Shown: positions 47,831 through 57,671 of the stretch, piece by piece | Position numbering within the stretch: the first letter of the stretch is position 1 | How the letters are laid out: every line of letters begins with the position of its first letter | Origin: Acinetobacter pittii ANC 4050 | Lineage (GTDB): Bacteria; Pseudomonadota; Gammaproteobacteria; Pseudomonadales; Moraxellaceae | Assembly (NCBI RefSeq): GCF_000399685.1 | Contig: NZ_KB976987.1 | Span: forward strand, 248,001 to 312,000 | Reading direction: 5' to 3' | DNA length: 64,000 nucleotides | Notes under the pieces: model-generated | The model's input: the letters and a program-made list of their open reading frames with translations, nothing else | Told to the model about the DNA's origin: nothing | Databases searched by the model: none | Made by a program: the position numbers and the translations under genes

Positions 47831-49021
47831 ATGAATAGTCGAGTTAGCCAGCAATTAATTACGGTTCAGCAAGTCGATAACGTTTTGAATCCTATTACTG
47901 AATCAAATGGTATGCCAAATTTAGCATATACCAGTAACGAATATTTTAATTTTGAACGTGACAATATTTTAAGTAAAACTTGGGTGTGTATTGGTTTTGC
48001 ATCAGATTTACCTAAAAAGAGCTATGTGAAGCCTGTTAATTTTATGGGCATGCCTTTGGTAATGATGCGCAATCGCGAAGGAGAAATCCAAGTTTTCCAT
48101 AACGTTTGTAGCCATCGCGGTATGATTTTGGTGCAAGAAGAAGGCACTATTGAAGGTGTGATTCGTTGCCAATACCACTCTTGGAGTTATGACCTAAACG
48201 GTAACTTAAAAGGTACTCCACATGTTGGCGGAATTAACCAACATAAAGATGAACGGTTTAAATGTGAAAAACATGGTTTAAAAGCTCTCCGTTCAGCAAT
48301 CTGGATGGATATGGTTTTCGTCAATATCTCTGGTGATGCACCAACTTTTGAAGAGCATATTGCGCCGTTGGTTGAACGTTGGAAGCCTTTCTTGGGTGAA
48401 AACGGTTTAGAGCTTATTCGTAGCAGTAAAGTAGGTTCAACTTTTGAGTTACCTGTAAAAAGTAACTGGAAACTTACAGTTGAAAACTATTGCGAAGCTT
48501 ATCACTTACCATGGGTACACCCAGCATTAAATACGTATTCAAAACTTGAAGATCATTACAACATTATGTTCGAAGATCGTTTTGCTGGTCAGGGTAGTTA
48601 TAAATATAACTTATCAGCTACGGCGGGTACGCATTTACCAAAATTCCCAAGCTGGCCAGAAGATCAACTTCGTCATGCTGAATATGTAGCAGTGTTCCCG
48701 AACGTATTGTTAGGTATTCAAGCGGATCATGCATTTGCAATGATGATTGATCCAATCGCTCCAGAACAAACAATTGAAAAATTACGCTTGTATTACGTTG
48801 GTGATGAATCACTAGACGCTAAATATGATGCATGCCGTGAAGCAACTTTAGAATCATGGAAAGTTGTATTTGCTGAAGATGTGTTTGCAGTTGAAACCAT
48901 GCAAAAAGGTCGTCATTCACCTGGTTTTGGTGGTGGAGTTTTCTCACCTGAAATGGATTTACCAACCCACTTCTTCCAAAAATGGTTAGCAAGCCAAGCT
49001 AAAAAAGCATTGGAGGCTTAA
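47831..49021 (+). CDS. Rieske non-heme iron oxygenase, alpha subunit (CntA/GbcA-like)
   Basis: Cytoplasmic oxygenase of 396 residues. The Rieske 2Fe-2S ligands are Cys93 and His95 (CSH) and Cys113 and His116 (CQYH). The mononuclear iron motif is N219-Y-C-E222-A-Y-H225-x4-H230. Glu222 stands where most ring-hydroxylating oxygenases have the bridging Asp; Glu is found in carnitine oxygenase CntA, with the same spacing (E205, H208, H213). That points to a quaternary-ammonium substrate, not an aromatic ring. GGAG precedes the ATG. First gene of a five-gene operon; the reductase is the fourth-gene-type flavoprotein two genes on. Confidence 0.85.
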   Translation: MNSRVSQQLITVQQVDNVLNPITESNGMPNLAYTSNEYFNFERDNILSKTWVCIGFASDLPKKSYVKPVNFMGMPLVMMRNREGEIQVFHNVCSHRGMILVQEEGTIEGVIRCQYHSWSYDLNGNLKGTPHVGGINQHKDERFKCEKHGLKALRSAIWMDMVFVNISGDAPTFEEHIAPLVERWKPFLGENGLELIRSSKVGSTFELPVKSNWKLTVENYCEAYHLPWVHPALNTYSKLEDHYNIMFEDRFAGQGSYKYNLSATAGTHLPKFPSWPEDQLRHAEYVAVFPNVLLGIQADHAFAMMIDPIAPEQTIEKLRLYYVGDESLDAKYDACREATLESWKVVFAEDVFAVETMQKGRHSPGFGGGVFSPEMDLPTHFFQKWLASQAKKALEA

Positions 49022-49022
49022 T

Positions 49023-50453
49023 ATGCAACATTACCTCAACTATGTTGATGGACAATGGCGAGATGCTTCTCGCCAATTGGAAGTTATCAACCCTGCAACT
49101 GATAAGGTTTTTGCAACAGTTGCTCGTGCAAGTGTAGAAGATGCAGATGCCGCGATGGCAGCCGCTCGACGTTGTGTGAGTAGTGGTGCTTTAACTGATG
49201 TTCGTCCTGCTAAACGTACAGCGTGGATGTTAAAAGCGGCTGAGGCAATTCGTGAAATTGCTGAAGAGGGTGCATTAATCCTGTGTCGTGAAAATGGCAA
49301 AAATGTTGATACAGCACGTGAAGAGTTCGATGAGGCAGCACGCTATTTTGAATATTACGCGGGTATGGCAGATAAAGTTGAAGGAATTTCAGTACCTTTA
49401 GGTAAAGATTACATTGATTTTACTTCATATATTCCTATGGGTGTATCAGTTCAAATCGTACCTTGGAACTTTCCCGTCTCAATCTGTGCACGCTCATTAG
49501 CACCTGCTTTAGCAGCAGGTAATGCAGTTGTAATTAAGTCACCTGAAGTTTCCCCTTTAGGAATGGTTTTACTTATCAAAGCTATTGAGAAAGCTGGTTT
49601 CCCACAAGGTGCAGTGAACTTGCTTTGTGGTAAAGGTTCAGAAGTTGGTACTCATCTTGTTAAGCATCAAGATACGAACCAGATTGTATTTACCGGTTCA
49701 GTACCAACAGGTCAACGTATTTTGAAAGATGCGGCTGAACGTGCCACACCTTCCGTAATGGAGTTAGGCGGTAAGTCAGCGGCAATTGCTTTTGCTGATG
49801 TTGATCTTGAGCAATTACTACGTAGCGTTAAAGTTGGGATCTTCTATAACTCAGGTCAAGTTTGCTCAGCGATGTCTCGCTTATTAGTACACCGCAGTCG
49901 CTATGAAGAAGTTAAAGCTGCCGTAGTTAATCTTGCAGAGAGCTTAACTGTAGGTATTGGCGAAAGTAATGCCGAACTTACTCCAGTTGTATCTAAAGAT
50001 CAGCAACAACAGATTCTTGCCATGATTGATAAGGCACGTGAAGAAGGTGCCAATGTTTTAACAGGTGGGAAGGCTGCAGATCTAGAAGGTTACTTCGTTC
50101 TGCCAACCATTATTGAAGCAAAAGATGATATGTCGATTGCTCAAGAAGAAGTGTTTGGTCCTGTAATGGTGATCATGCCTTTTGATAACGAAGACCAAGC
50201 AGTTGCAATCGCAAATGGTACGGACTTTGGACTTGTTGCAGGTGTATTTGGTGAAAATCTGAATCAAACACTTCGAGTAGCAAACCGACTTATTGCTGGT
50301 CAAGTCTTTATTAACGAATGGTTTGCTGGCGGTATCGAAACACCATTTGGTGGTGTGGGCTTATCTGGTTTTGGTCGCGAAAAAGGGCAGGAAGCCATCT
50401 ACAGTTATGTTCAAACTCGCAATATCGGTATCCGTTTGAAACATGGCGTGTAA
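49023..50453 (+). CDS. NAD(P)-dependent aldehyde dehydrogenase
   Basis: Cytoplasmic enzyme of 476 residues oxidising an aldehyde to the acid. The catalytic Glu lies in MELGGKSAAIAF and the nucleophilic Cys in NSGQVCSAMSRL; PWNFPVSICARSLAPALAAGN is the cofactor-binding region. It follows the oxygenase by 1 nt (TAATATG), so its substrate is probably the aldehyde released by that oxygenase, as malic semialdehyde is in carnitine breakdown. Betaine- or aminoaldehyde-type substrates are possible. Confidence 0.92.
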   Translation: MQHYLNYVDGQWRDASRQLEVINPATDKVFATVARASVEDADAAMAAARRCVSSGALTDVRPAKRTAWMLKAAEAIREIAEEGALILCRENGKNVDTAREEFDEAARYFEYYAGMADKVEGISVPLGKDYIDFTSYIPMGVSVQIVPWNFPVSICARSLAPALAAGNAVVIKSPEVSPLGMVLLIKAIEKAGFPQGAVNLLCGKGSEVGTHLVKHQDTNQIVFTGSVPTGQRILKDAAERATPSVMELGGKSAAIAFADVDLEQLLRSVKVGIFYNSGQVCSAMSRLLVHRSRYEEVKAAVVNLAESLTVGIGESNAELTPVVSKDQQQQILAMIDKAREEGANVLTGGKAADLEGYFVLPTIIEAKDDMSIAQEEVFGPVMVIMPFDNEDQAVAIANGTDFGLVAGVFGENLNQTLRVANRLIAGQVFINEWFAGGIETPFGGVGLSGFGREKGQEAIYSYVQTRNIGIRLKHGV

Positions 50454-50481
50454 TTTGTAAGAAATAAGGGAAATAGACAAG

Positions 50482-51837
50482 ATGAGAAAGTGGTTATGTA
50501 TTGTCTGTGGCTGGATCTATGATGAAGCTAAAGGCTGGCCTGATGACGGGATAGCTCCAGGAACAAAATGGGAAGATATTCCAGACGACTGGATGTGTCC
50601 AGAGTGTCAAGTTGGTAAAGCTGATTTTGAAATGCTCGATATTACTGATATTGAGGATGAGGAAATTCCTGTAGTAGCTGCAGCTCCAGTGATTGAACCA
50701 GTCGTTATTATTGGTAGTGGCCATGCCGGCTATCAAGTGGCTTCAACTTTACGTGCACAATCTCCAGACTTGTCTATTACCGTATTTACTGCTGATGATG
50801 GCGCTTTATACAGTAAACCAGCTTTATCTAATGCTTTAGCATTAGGTAAAGACGGAGACAGTTTAGTTCGCGAGACTGCTCTTAGTTGGGAACAACGTTT
50901 AAATATCCGCGTTTACCCACATACGAAAGTAACTCATATTGACCGTGCCAATAAAAAGCTTCAAACCACTATTGGTGATTATCCTTACGGCAGACTCGTA
51001 CTCGCAACTGGGGCAACACCAGTTGTAATTCCAATAGATGGTGATTCGACGGCAACACTAAGCGTAAATGATCTAGCGGATTACCGCCGTTTCCGCCAGC
51101 AATTATCAAATAAACAGCATGTCACAATTCTTGGTGATGGTTTGATCGGCTGTGAATTTGCCAATGATTTAGCAGCACATGGCATCAAAGTTACGGTTGT
51201 TGGTCTTGGTAAATGGGCAATGGAACGTCTTATTCCAGAACCTTTAGGTCATGCTCTACAAAATGCTCTAAGCCAGTTAGGCGTAGAGTGGAAATTACAA
51301 AATAGTATTCGTTCTATTCAATCTGTAAACGGTCGTTACCAGTTAACACTCCAAGATGGTCAATCATTTGAAACCGACTTGGTATTAAGTGCAGTTGGCT
51401 TGAGACCAAATATTGCACTTGCTCAAGCAGCGGGTCTAGAGACAGCACGCGGTATTTGTACTGGACTTGATCACCGTAGTAGTGATCCAGCAATTTTTGC
51501 TTTAGGTGATTGTGCAGAAGTGAACGGCCAGTGGGCACCTTATATCAATCCCATCACGCAAGCATTACCAGCTTTAGTTAATAACCTTTTAGGTCAGTCA
51601 ACTGCTGCTGATTTGAAATCAACACCAGTTCTAGTAAAAACACCAATTTTGCCACTTTCCGTCTTGCCAGCAATGGGAACAGGTGAGTGGGTAGTGGAAC
51701 AACATGACGGCGAGTTAGCTGCGGGTTTCTACAATGAACAAGGCAAATTAACAGGCTTTGCCTTACTTGGTCGCCAATTACAGCACCATCGTAGCGAGTG
51801 GCTTGAGAAACTAAATTCGTGTCCATCCACAGTTTAA
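50482..51837 (+). CDS. Rubredoxin-NAD(P)H:rubredoxin reductase fusion
   Basis: Fusion of 451 residues. The N-terminal ~55 residues are a rubredoxin with [10 protein letters not shown] and [10 protein letters not shown], two CxxC iron-binding pairs. After a short acidic linker comes a FAD/NAD(P)H reductase: [15 protein letters not shown] (GxGxxG, FAD), then [15 protein letters not shown] (NAD(P)), then [12 protein letters not shown]. Rubredoxin and reductase are usually separate, as with alkane hydroxylases. Here it is probably the electron donor of the Rieske oxygenase, replacing the more common ferredoxin-type reductase. Same operon, 28 nt after the dehydrogenase. Confidence 0.88.
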   Translation: MRKWLCIVCGWIYDEAKGWPDDGIAPGTKWEDIPDDWMCPECQVGKADFEMLDITDIEDEEIPVVAAAPVIEPVVIIGSGHAGYQVASTLRAQSPDLSITVFTADDGALYSKPALSNALALGKDGDSLVRETALSWEQRLNIRVYPHTKVTHIDRANKKLQTTIGDYPYGRLVLATGATPVVIPIDGDSTATLSVNDLADYRRFRQQLSNKQHVTILGDGLIGCEFANDLAAHGIKVTVVGLGKWAMERLIPEPLGHALQNALSQLGVEWKLQNSIRSIQSVNGRYQLTLQDGQSFETDLVLSAVGLRPNIALAQAAGLETARGICTGLDHRSSDPAIFALGDCAEVNGQWAPYINPITQALPALVNNLLGQSTAADLKSTPVLVKTPILPLSVLPAMGTGEWVVEQHDGELAAGFYNEQGKLTGFALLGRQLQHHRSEWLEKLNSCPSTV

Positions 51838-51854
51838 GTTAAGGGAATAACAAA

Positions 51855-53171
51855 ATGATTGCTTTACCAAATGATGATAATACCTGTGGTTGGTATGCGG
51901 CATTACCTCCAGCAGGTCCTGCTAAAAAGTTAATCGGTCCACAAAAAGCTGACTATGCCATTATCGGAGCAGGCTTTGCAGGGTTAGCAGCAGCTCGAAG
52001 ATTAGCTGAACTCAAACCGAATGCGCGTATTATTTTAGTTGATGCACAACGTGTAGCAGAAGGCGCTTCAGGACGTAACTCAGGGTTTGTAATTGATTTA
52101 CCACATAAATTTGCTTTATCACATCCTGATCCTTCGCATAAGCAAAAATTATTAAGTTTAAACCGCTCAGCAATTGCTCAATTACAAGGTTTAGTCGAGC
52201 GCCATAACATTGATTGCCAATGGTCTGCTGCTGGTAAATATCAAGGTGCTGTAGGCGAACGTGGTGAGGCACATCTCAATCATTTTGAGCACCTAATGAA
52301 AGATTTGGGTGAGCCATACCGTTGGGTCGAAAAAGCTGAGCTGAAAAAAGTATTAGGTACAGATTTCTATAGCCGTGCAATTTTTACTCCTGGTTCTTAT
52401 TTGATGCAACCAGCAGCTTTAGTACGCGGTATGGGTGACAATTTACCAAACAGCGTTGAGTTATTAGAGCAATCTCCAATTCGTAGTTTGCAAAAAAGTA
52501 ATAACCAATGGCTTTTACAAGGCGATGAAGGGTCAATCACAACACCTAAAGTACTACTTGCGACGAGTATTTTTACGCGTGAATTTGGTTACTTGAAGAA
52601 CCGTTTATTACCAGTCATGACTTTTGCGAGCTGGACACGTCCATTAACTGATCAGGAAATGAAAGTTTATCGTGGTGAATTAGATTGGGGACTTACTCCA
52701 GCCGATCATGCAGGAACAACCTTAAGAATGACCGCTGATCGCCGAATCTTAATCCGTAATACTTATAAACACGTGCCTAAATACGGTGCAAACATAAACG
52801 ATGATAATCGTCGCTGGATACAAGAAGATCATCGCAAAGCATTTTTAGATCGTTATCCAGATTTGGCGAATGTTCCATTTACCCATACATGGGGTGGTGT
52901 TTACGCTATTTCTCGTAACTTCACTAACTTCTTTGGTGAATTAGAAGATGGTGTTTATGCGAGTGCTTGTGACAATGGTGTAGGAGCAGCATGGGGCACA
53001 ATTTCTGGAACGCTATTGGCTGACCTTGTTGTTGGTTCAGATTCTCAAGCTTTAAAAGATATTCAGTATGTCACTGGTATGCCTAGCTTAAATCCACCAG
53101 AACCGTTCTTAGGTTTAGGTGTCAGAACACGTATTAGATTTGAAAAATGGCGCAGCCGTAGTGAATTGTAA
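51855..53171 (+). CDS. FAD-dependent amine oxidoreductase (DAO family)
   Basis: Flavoenzyme of 438 residues in the DadA/PuuB/glycine-oxidase family. ADYAIIGAGFAGLAAARRLAEL carries the dinucleotide motif, with FVIDLPH and a C-terminal ASACDNGVGAAWGTISG flavin-contact region. Such enzymes oxidise amines or N-methyl amines, giving an imine or aldehyde. In this operon it could remove a methyl group or oxidise the amine left by the oxygenase. It sits 17 nt after the reductase fusion. Substrate unknown. Confidence 0.85.
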   Translation: MIALPNDDNTCGWYAALPPAGPAKKLIGPQKADYAIIGAGFAGLAAARRLAELKPNARIILVDAQRVAEGASGRNSGFVIDLPHKFALSHPDPSHKQKLLSLNRSAIAQLQGLVERHNIDCQWSAAGKYQGAVGERGEAHLNHFEHLMKDLGEPYRWVEKAELKKVLGTDFYSRAIFTPGSYLMQPAALVRGMGDNLPNSVELLEQSPIRSLQKSNNQWLLQGDEGSITTPKVLLATSIFTREFGYLKNRLLPVMTFASWTRPLTDQEMKVYRGELDWGLTPADHAGTTLRMTADRRILIRNTYKHVPKYGANINDDNRRWIQEDHRKAFLDRYPDLANVPFTHTWGGVYAISRNFTNFFGELEDGVYASACDNGVGAAWGTISGTLLADLVVGSDSQALKDIQYVTGMPSLNPPEPFLGLGVRTRIRFEKWRSRSEL

Positions 53172-53184
53172 GCTGGAGAAATAG

Positions 53185-53538
53185 ATGAAAGAAGTAAAGT
53201 TAGTTGATAGTGCTCAACTTGATTTTAATTTACGTGGCGAAACACCAGACGGTACAGCTTATGTGGCAAGAGCATTAGGAGCTGACGTTTCCCCAAACAT
53301 GGGTATTGGTTTTGCACGTTGGGAAGGCGCGGAAGTAAGTTGGAAATTACTTTATGACGAAGTCATTTTTGTAATTGAAGGCTGTTTTGAACTTACTGCT
53401 AATGGTCATAAATATGAAGTTCGTCCAGGGCAAATGTTATGGATTCCTGAAGGAACCGAACTGATTTATGGCGGGCATGCGGTATTTGGTTATGTAGTAC
53501 ATCCGGGTAACTGGAAAGAATTGCACGGAATTGCATAA
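53185..53538 (+). CDS. EutQ-like cupin
   Basis: Single-domain cupin of 117 residues. The core KLLYDEVIFVIEGCFELTANG, then VRPGQMLWIPEGTELIYGG, follows the EutQ pattern, which lacks the HxH metal pair of motif 1 while keeping the Glu. A metal-independent or binding role is likely. It is the last gene of the operon, followed by a terminator. It might bind or process an ethanolamine- or aldehyde-type intermediate; that is inference. Confidence 0.8.
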   Translation: MKEVKLVDSAQLDFNLRGETPDGTAYVARALGADVSPNMGIGFARWEGAEVSWKLLYDEVIFVIEGCFELTANGHKYEVRPGQMLWIPEGTELIYGGHAVFGYVVHPGNWKELHGIA

Positions 53539-53542
53539 CAAA

Positions 53543-53592
53543 AGCGATCCATATTGTTCAGGAAAAGAATGATATGGGTCGCTTTATTTTTT
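53543..53592 (+). terminator. Terminator of the Rieske operon
   Basis: AAAGCGATCCATAT and ATATGGGTCGCTTT (one G-T pair) form a long stem followed by ATTTTTTT, directly after the cupin gene. Confidence 0.8.
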
Positions 53593-53742
53593 TGAGTACC
53601 TAGCCCTGCCTTAGGGCTAATGCGAATTAACGAAAATTTTAAATTTCGGGAGCTTCTCCTGAACAGGGAAGTGTTGTCTGAAAAAATAAGCAGAGGACAG
53701 GAAAGGTTTTCTGAAAATCTTCATTTAAACAAGGATTTGTAA

Positions 53743-54915
53743 ATGAGTAAGGTCTATTTAAAACTTGGATTTGGGTTAATTTCAGTTGGTATGGCATTAC
53801 CTGCTTTTGCCGGAGCAACTTTTGGAGATCCTAAAAGTGATACAGGTGCTTTAACAATTTCAGGTGCTTTACGTGGGAATTATCAAGATAAGGATTATGG
53901 TGAGTCTGCATCAGACCAGAAAATAAAATTTGATGCAGCTATTTTAAGACTAGGTTATGAGTCACCCGACTGGTTTGGAAAAGTCGAATATCGTTGTTAT
54001 CAATACGATAAATTCTGTGATTTCTCTACTCTGGTTTATGGTTATGTAGGCTACCATTTAAATACAACTGATCATATTACTGTAGGTGTGCAACCCATTC
54101 CTTTTGGTCCAGGTCGTTTTTGGGATAGCAGCTTTTATGCTGGTATTAACAACACTATGGGGTTACAGGATGCTTCTAATTTAGGGGCAAACTATCACGT
54201 TGAATTACCGTCTGCGACTAAAGTGGATTTGGCTTATTTCGCGACTGATGGCGGTAACTATCACGGGACCAGCAAAGATTCAGCTCGTTATACGGCTAAT
54301 GTTGTCAACTCATCTGATCCACTCAAAACCAACCTAAATGAAAAAAATATGTGGATGGCACGTGTAGATCAAGAGCTTAAGTTCTTAAGTACAGATGATC
54401 TCAAGGTATCAGTAGGTGGAAGTTATTGGTATTCAGACATTGAGAATAAAAAAACTTCTGCTGATGGTACGAGAAATACATGGGCTCTATTTAACCGCAT
54501 TAACTATAAAAATCTGAATGTGGTACTTACAGGTGGCAGACAGTCGATTAGCAATAAAGATGGGTTAAGCCCAGAAAGTTCTACTTTTGGTTCGTTTGAT
54601 GGTGAATACGACATAGCCAATAAAGGCTATTTCTACACAGTAGACACGAGTTATACCTTTAAGAATGTACGAGACTCACTCAACGTCACGCCTTATGTAG
54701 TGTTTAGTGGTTTCAACAAGAAAGAACAAGGCTTTGATGACTCTCAGCGCAACATTGTGGGTGTGGCATGGGACTACAAAAATATTTCGCTCTATACGGA
54801 ATATTTGATGAGTAAAAACGACCCATTTGTTGGTGGAACTGGCAGCTCGCTTGCAGCAGGCGATGATGGCAAGTGGAACAAACTCTTAAATCTCATGTTG
54901 ATTTATAGCTTCTAA
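53743..54915 (+). CDS. Outer-membrane porin
   Basis: Porin of 390 residues. The signal peptide ends near ALPAFAGA, alternating beta strands fill the length, and the chain ends in a terminal Phe (LNLMLIYSF), the outer-membrane assembly signal. It has its own promoter region after the operon terminator and an AAGG ribosome site. Close to the cluster's transporters, it probably admits the cluster's substrate through the outer membrane. The family of phosphate/carbohydrate-selective porins is the nearest I can name. Confidence 0.85.
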   Translation: MSKVYLKLGFGLISVGMALPAFAGATFGDPKSDTGALTISGALRGNYQDKDYGESASDQKIKFDAAILRLGYESPDWFGKVEYRCYQYDKFCDFSTLVYGYVGYHLNTTDHITVGVQPIPFGPGRFWDSSFYAGINNTMGLQDASNLGANYHVELPSATKVDLAYFATDGGNYHGTSKDSARYTANVVNSSDPLKTNLNEKNMWMARVDQELKFLSTDDLKVSVGGSYWYSDIENKKTSADGTRNTWALFNRINYKNLNVVLTGGRQSISNKDGLSPESSTFGSFDGEYDIANKGYFYTVDTSYTFKNVRDSLNVTPYVVFSGFNKKEQGFDDSQRNIVGVAWDYKNISLYTEYLMSKNDPFVGGTGSSLAAGDDGKWNKLLNLMLIYSF

Positions 54916-54991
54916 AAGTTTGCATGGTTTTTTCATTTATTAATTTTCAGGAAGTTTAAAAGCTTCCTGAAGTCGTTTAGGAATAATAAAA

Positions 54992-55606
54992 ATGTCATCA
55001 CCATTTATTAGTACATTCATTTTATTTTTCTCACTACTTAATCCCTTCCTCATGAGTATCTATATGATCGGACTAATTCGACATACAGAGACTAAAGTAT
55101 TTAATAAGGCTTTGATTCAAGGTGGTCTTATTGCATATGTAGTTTTTCTCTTATTTGCATGGGGTGGAGAAGCAATTTTTAATCGGTATTTAAATGTAAG
55201 GTTTGAATCATTTCTAATTTTTGGTGGCCTGATTTTTCTGGTAATTGGATATCGATATGTTTTTCAGGGTGCCGATACCATTGGTGAAATGCGAGGAGCG
55301 CCTGAACATTTAGCTGGGACGGTCGCTATGCCATTTATGATTGGACCAGGAACAATTAGTGCAGCTGTAGTGACAGGTATGAGTATGTCTCTTGTAGAGG
55401 CCGCTATAGTGATCGCCCTAGTACTAATTCTTAGTTGTAGTGTTTTGATAGCAATGAAATTTTCTCATGATCACTTACGTTATAGCCATGCCAAATACAT
55501 TGATCGTTATTTTGATATTGTAGGCAGGTTAGCTGCTTTATTAATTGGAACAATCGCAGTCGATATGATTGTTAATGGTGTGACACGATTGATTGATAAA
55601 GTTTGA
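54992..55606 (+). CDS. MarC-family integral membrane protein
   Basis: Inner-membrane protein of 204 residues with six hydrophobic segments. LLNPFLMSIYMIGLIRHT and AMPFMIGPGTISAAVV are the MarC-family repeats, and a charged loop (RGAPEHLAGTV) precedes the second. The function of MarC proteins is unresolved; they were once linked to multiple antibiotic resistance. It may move a metabolite of the cluster. 76 nt after the porin, possibly same transcript. Confidence 0.85.
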   Translation: MSSPFISTFILFFSLLNPFLMSIYMIGLIRHTETKVFNKALIQGGLIAYVVFLLFAWGGEAIFNRYLNVRFESFLIFGGLIFLVIGYRYVFQGADTIGEMRGAPEHLAGTVAMPFMIGPGTISAAVVTGMSMSLVEAAIVIALVLILSCSVLIAMKFSHDHLRYSHAKYIDRYFDIVGRLAALLIGTIAVDMIVNGVTRLIDKV

Positions 55607-55614
55607 TAACAGTA

Positions 55615-55651
55615 AAAAGTCACAGCCAAAATACGATGGCTGTGACTAAAA
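55615..55651. terminator. Bidirectional terminator between marC-like and EamA 1 genes
   Basis: AGTCACAGCC (55619-55628) and GGCTGTGACT (55638-55647) form a 10-bp stem with A/T runs on both sides, serving both convergent genes. Confidence 0.85.
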
Positions 55652-55653
55652 AA

Positions 55654-56562
55654 TTAAGAAGCTAATTTCGCTTGGTTATGTTGAACATGGTTTTTTCGAA
55701 TTGAGAACCAGCAGATTAATGACCCGAAAGTAACCGTTAATGCGCCGTACCAAAAATTGATTGTTAAATCGGAATTCAAAACAAATGCTGAAAACGCCGA
55801 TGAGAAAATTGGAGAAAAATAAGAAAGCATAATCAAAACAGGCATATTGCCTTTGATAATACCAATATTCCACGCTAGATAACCCATCGAGAAAAAAACA
55901 GCATTGATAAAGACAAACAGGTAGCTGTTAATTCCATGCGTATGCGGGAGATGGAAACCTTGAGTAGAGAGAGTAAGTATCCATAAAGCTATGGCTGTTA
56001 AGATAAAATAAAGCGAAACAGCATTAGTTCCATTACTTTGCTTTTTGGTGTAGATACAATAGACCGCCCAAAGAATAGATGCTAAAAAAATGAGTAGGTA
56101 ACTAATCGGGTTTTTTAAAAAGTTATCAATAAAGTTTAGGTTTGGATGATAGTTAATTATAACTATGCCTGCAAAACTTACGATCACTCCTAATATTGTC
56201 ATTAAATTTACTTTTTCTTCTTTTAATACTGCCAACATAATAATAATGAGAGTTGGCCACATATTAAAAATAATATTCATCTCAATCGATTTTTCTGATG
56301 AGTTTGCTAGAGTAATTGAAAAGGCAAAACACAATTCAAAAACAACGAAAAGCAAGCTAGATAGAATAAGAAACTTCTTTGAAACCTTTTTTAAATCGGG
56401 TAGGCCATATGTTAAGAATAAAATAATAGCACTGATGGTGTATACGTAAGTCACTGTATAGATAGGACCAAAACTTTCTGTAGAAAGCCTGAGTAAGCCA
56501 ACTAAAGTGGACCAAAGTAATAAAGCTGAAACACCGATTAAGGTTGAGATTTGACGGCTCAT
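55654..56562 (-). CDS. EamA-family (DMT) transporter 1
   Basis: Inner-membrane exporter of 302 residues with ten predicted helices in two EamA halves. Landmarks are SALLLWSTLVGLLR at the start and SYFSPIFSSAFSAF in the second half. Family members export amino acids, amines or metabolites, and the substrate here is unknown. The operator at 56648-56662 lies 86 nt upstream, which links it to the LysR regulon of the cargo cluster. Convergent with the MarC gene. Confidence 0.85.
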   Translation of the reverse strand: MSRQISTLIGVSALLLWSTLVGLLRLSTESFGPIYTVTYVYTISAIILFLTYGLPDLKKVSKKFLILSSLLFVVFELCFAFSITLANSSEKSIEMNIIFNMWPTLIIIMLAVLKEEKVNLMTILGVIVSFAGIVIINYHPNLNFIDNFLKNPISYLLIFLASILWAVYCIYTKKQSNGTNAVSLYFILTAIALWILTLSTQGFHLPHTHGINSYLFVFINAVFFSMGYLAWNIGIIKGNMPVLIMLSYFSPIFSSAFSAFVLNSDLTINFWYGALTVTFGSLICWFSIRKNHVQHNQAKLAS

Positions 56563-56647
56563 ACGATAGACCCGATTAAAAAATTAATCATAATTTTTAA
56601 CTGGGTACTTTAATAGTTATTTGAGCACGATAAATAATCATGAGTTA

Positions 56648-56662
56648 ATGACTTTTTATCAT
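56648..56662. promoter_or_regulatory. LysR-type operator upstream of EamA 1
   Basis: ATGACTTTTTATCAT, consistent with ATGA-N7-TCAT, 86 nt before the start codon. Confidence 0.65.
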
Positions 56663-56715
56663 CATTAAAAATAGATAATAAAAATATTTAAAATATATTT
56701 TTTATAATTTAATTA

Positions 56716-57630
56716 TTATTTTCTTTTAAGTGTAATAAGCATCACACCAAAAATATTAAGAAAACAACCTAGCCACTGAATTGTATTTAAATACTCGCCT
56801 AAAAGGAAGACTGAAAAAAGAATAGTAACAATAGGGCTAATGGATGAAATAATAGCGGACTGTGTTGCTCCTACGTACTCTATACTCAATATCAATAAGA
56901 GTGTGGGTAGAACAGTAACGAATAAACCTAAACAGATTCCGTACCAAATAACTTGTACTGGTAAAGAGGTAAGTAGCTGTACAGGATGACTAGTCACAAC
57001 TATAAAATGTATAAGAGTACCTATACAAGCTGCTGATAAAGATAGTCCCGTTAAGTTCCATGAACCAAATTTTTTGATTAATGGTGGGGTAAGTAAGAGG
57101 TAGCAAGCAAAAGCAACCGCACTAGCAAATACTAAGCTTGCTCCAAACCAGAAGTTATGTTGAGCTGAAAGCATTTTCTGCTCTTGAAGCATAACAATGA
57201 CTGTTCCACCATAGCTTAAGATCAGTGCAAATATCGTTTTTGAACTTAGTTTTTGCTTGAGGATAAAACTCGATGCTAAAACGGTCATGGTCGGATATAA
57301 GAATAAAATAATTCGTTCTAGTGACGCCGTAATAAACATGAGTCCATAGAAGTCGAGCCAGCTAGAAATGTAATAGCCTAATAAGCCAACAGAAAGTAAA
57401 TATAGAATGTCTTTTAGCTTAATATTGCGATTTTGATGTCGACAAAACCAACAGATAACTAAAAAGAAGGGTAGAGCAATTCCCATACGGATAGCCATTA
57501 GAGTAATGGCATCTAATGACGGAGTAAGGCTATATGCCTGTTTAATAAAAATTGCTTTACTGCTAAATAGAAATGCAGAGATAAATGCAAACAAGGAACC
57601 AAGTTGAATTAAAGAAATATTGAGCTTCAT
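56716..57630 (-). CDS. EamA-family (DMT) transporter 2
   Basis: Inner-membrane protein of 304 residues with ten predicted helices. FAFISAFLFSSKAIFIKQAY opens the first EamA half, SSISPIVTILFSVFLLGEYL closes the second. I use ATG 57630, which has AAGG just upstream; an in-frame ATG at 57645 lacks one. It follows the small antitoxin gene by 41 nt, apparently co-transcribed. Substrate unknown; distant paralogue of EamA 1. Confidence 0.82.
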   Translation of the reverse strand: MKLNISLIQLGSLFAFISAFLFSSKAIFIKQAYSLTPSLDAITLMAIRMGIALPFFLVICWFCRHQNRNIKLKDILYLLSVGLLGYYISSWLDFYGLMFITASLERIILFLYPTMTVLASSFILKQKLSSKTIFALILSYGGTVIVMLQEQKMLSAQHNFWFGASLVFASAVAFACYLLLTPPLIKKFGSWNLTGLSLSAACIGTLIHFIVVTSHPVQLLTSLPVQVIWYGICLGLFVTVLPTLLLILSIEYVGATQSAIISSISPIVTILFSVFLLGEYLNTIQWLGCFLNIFGVMLITLKRK

Positions 57631-57671
57631 GGAACCTTGCTGCATGAATAAAGAGTATTTTTGGAGATGCT

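Noticed and set aside
50082-50303. Minus frames inside the aldehyde dehydrogenase and reductase genes
   Set aside because: Shadow frames of strongly supported genes.
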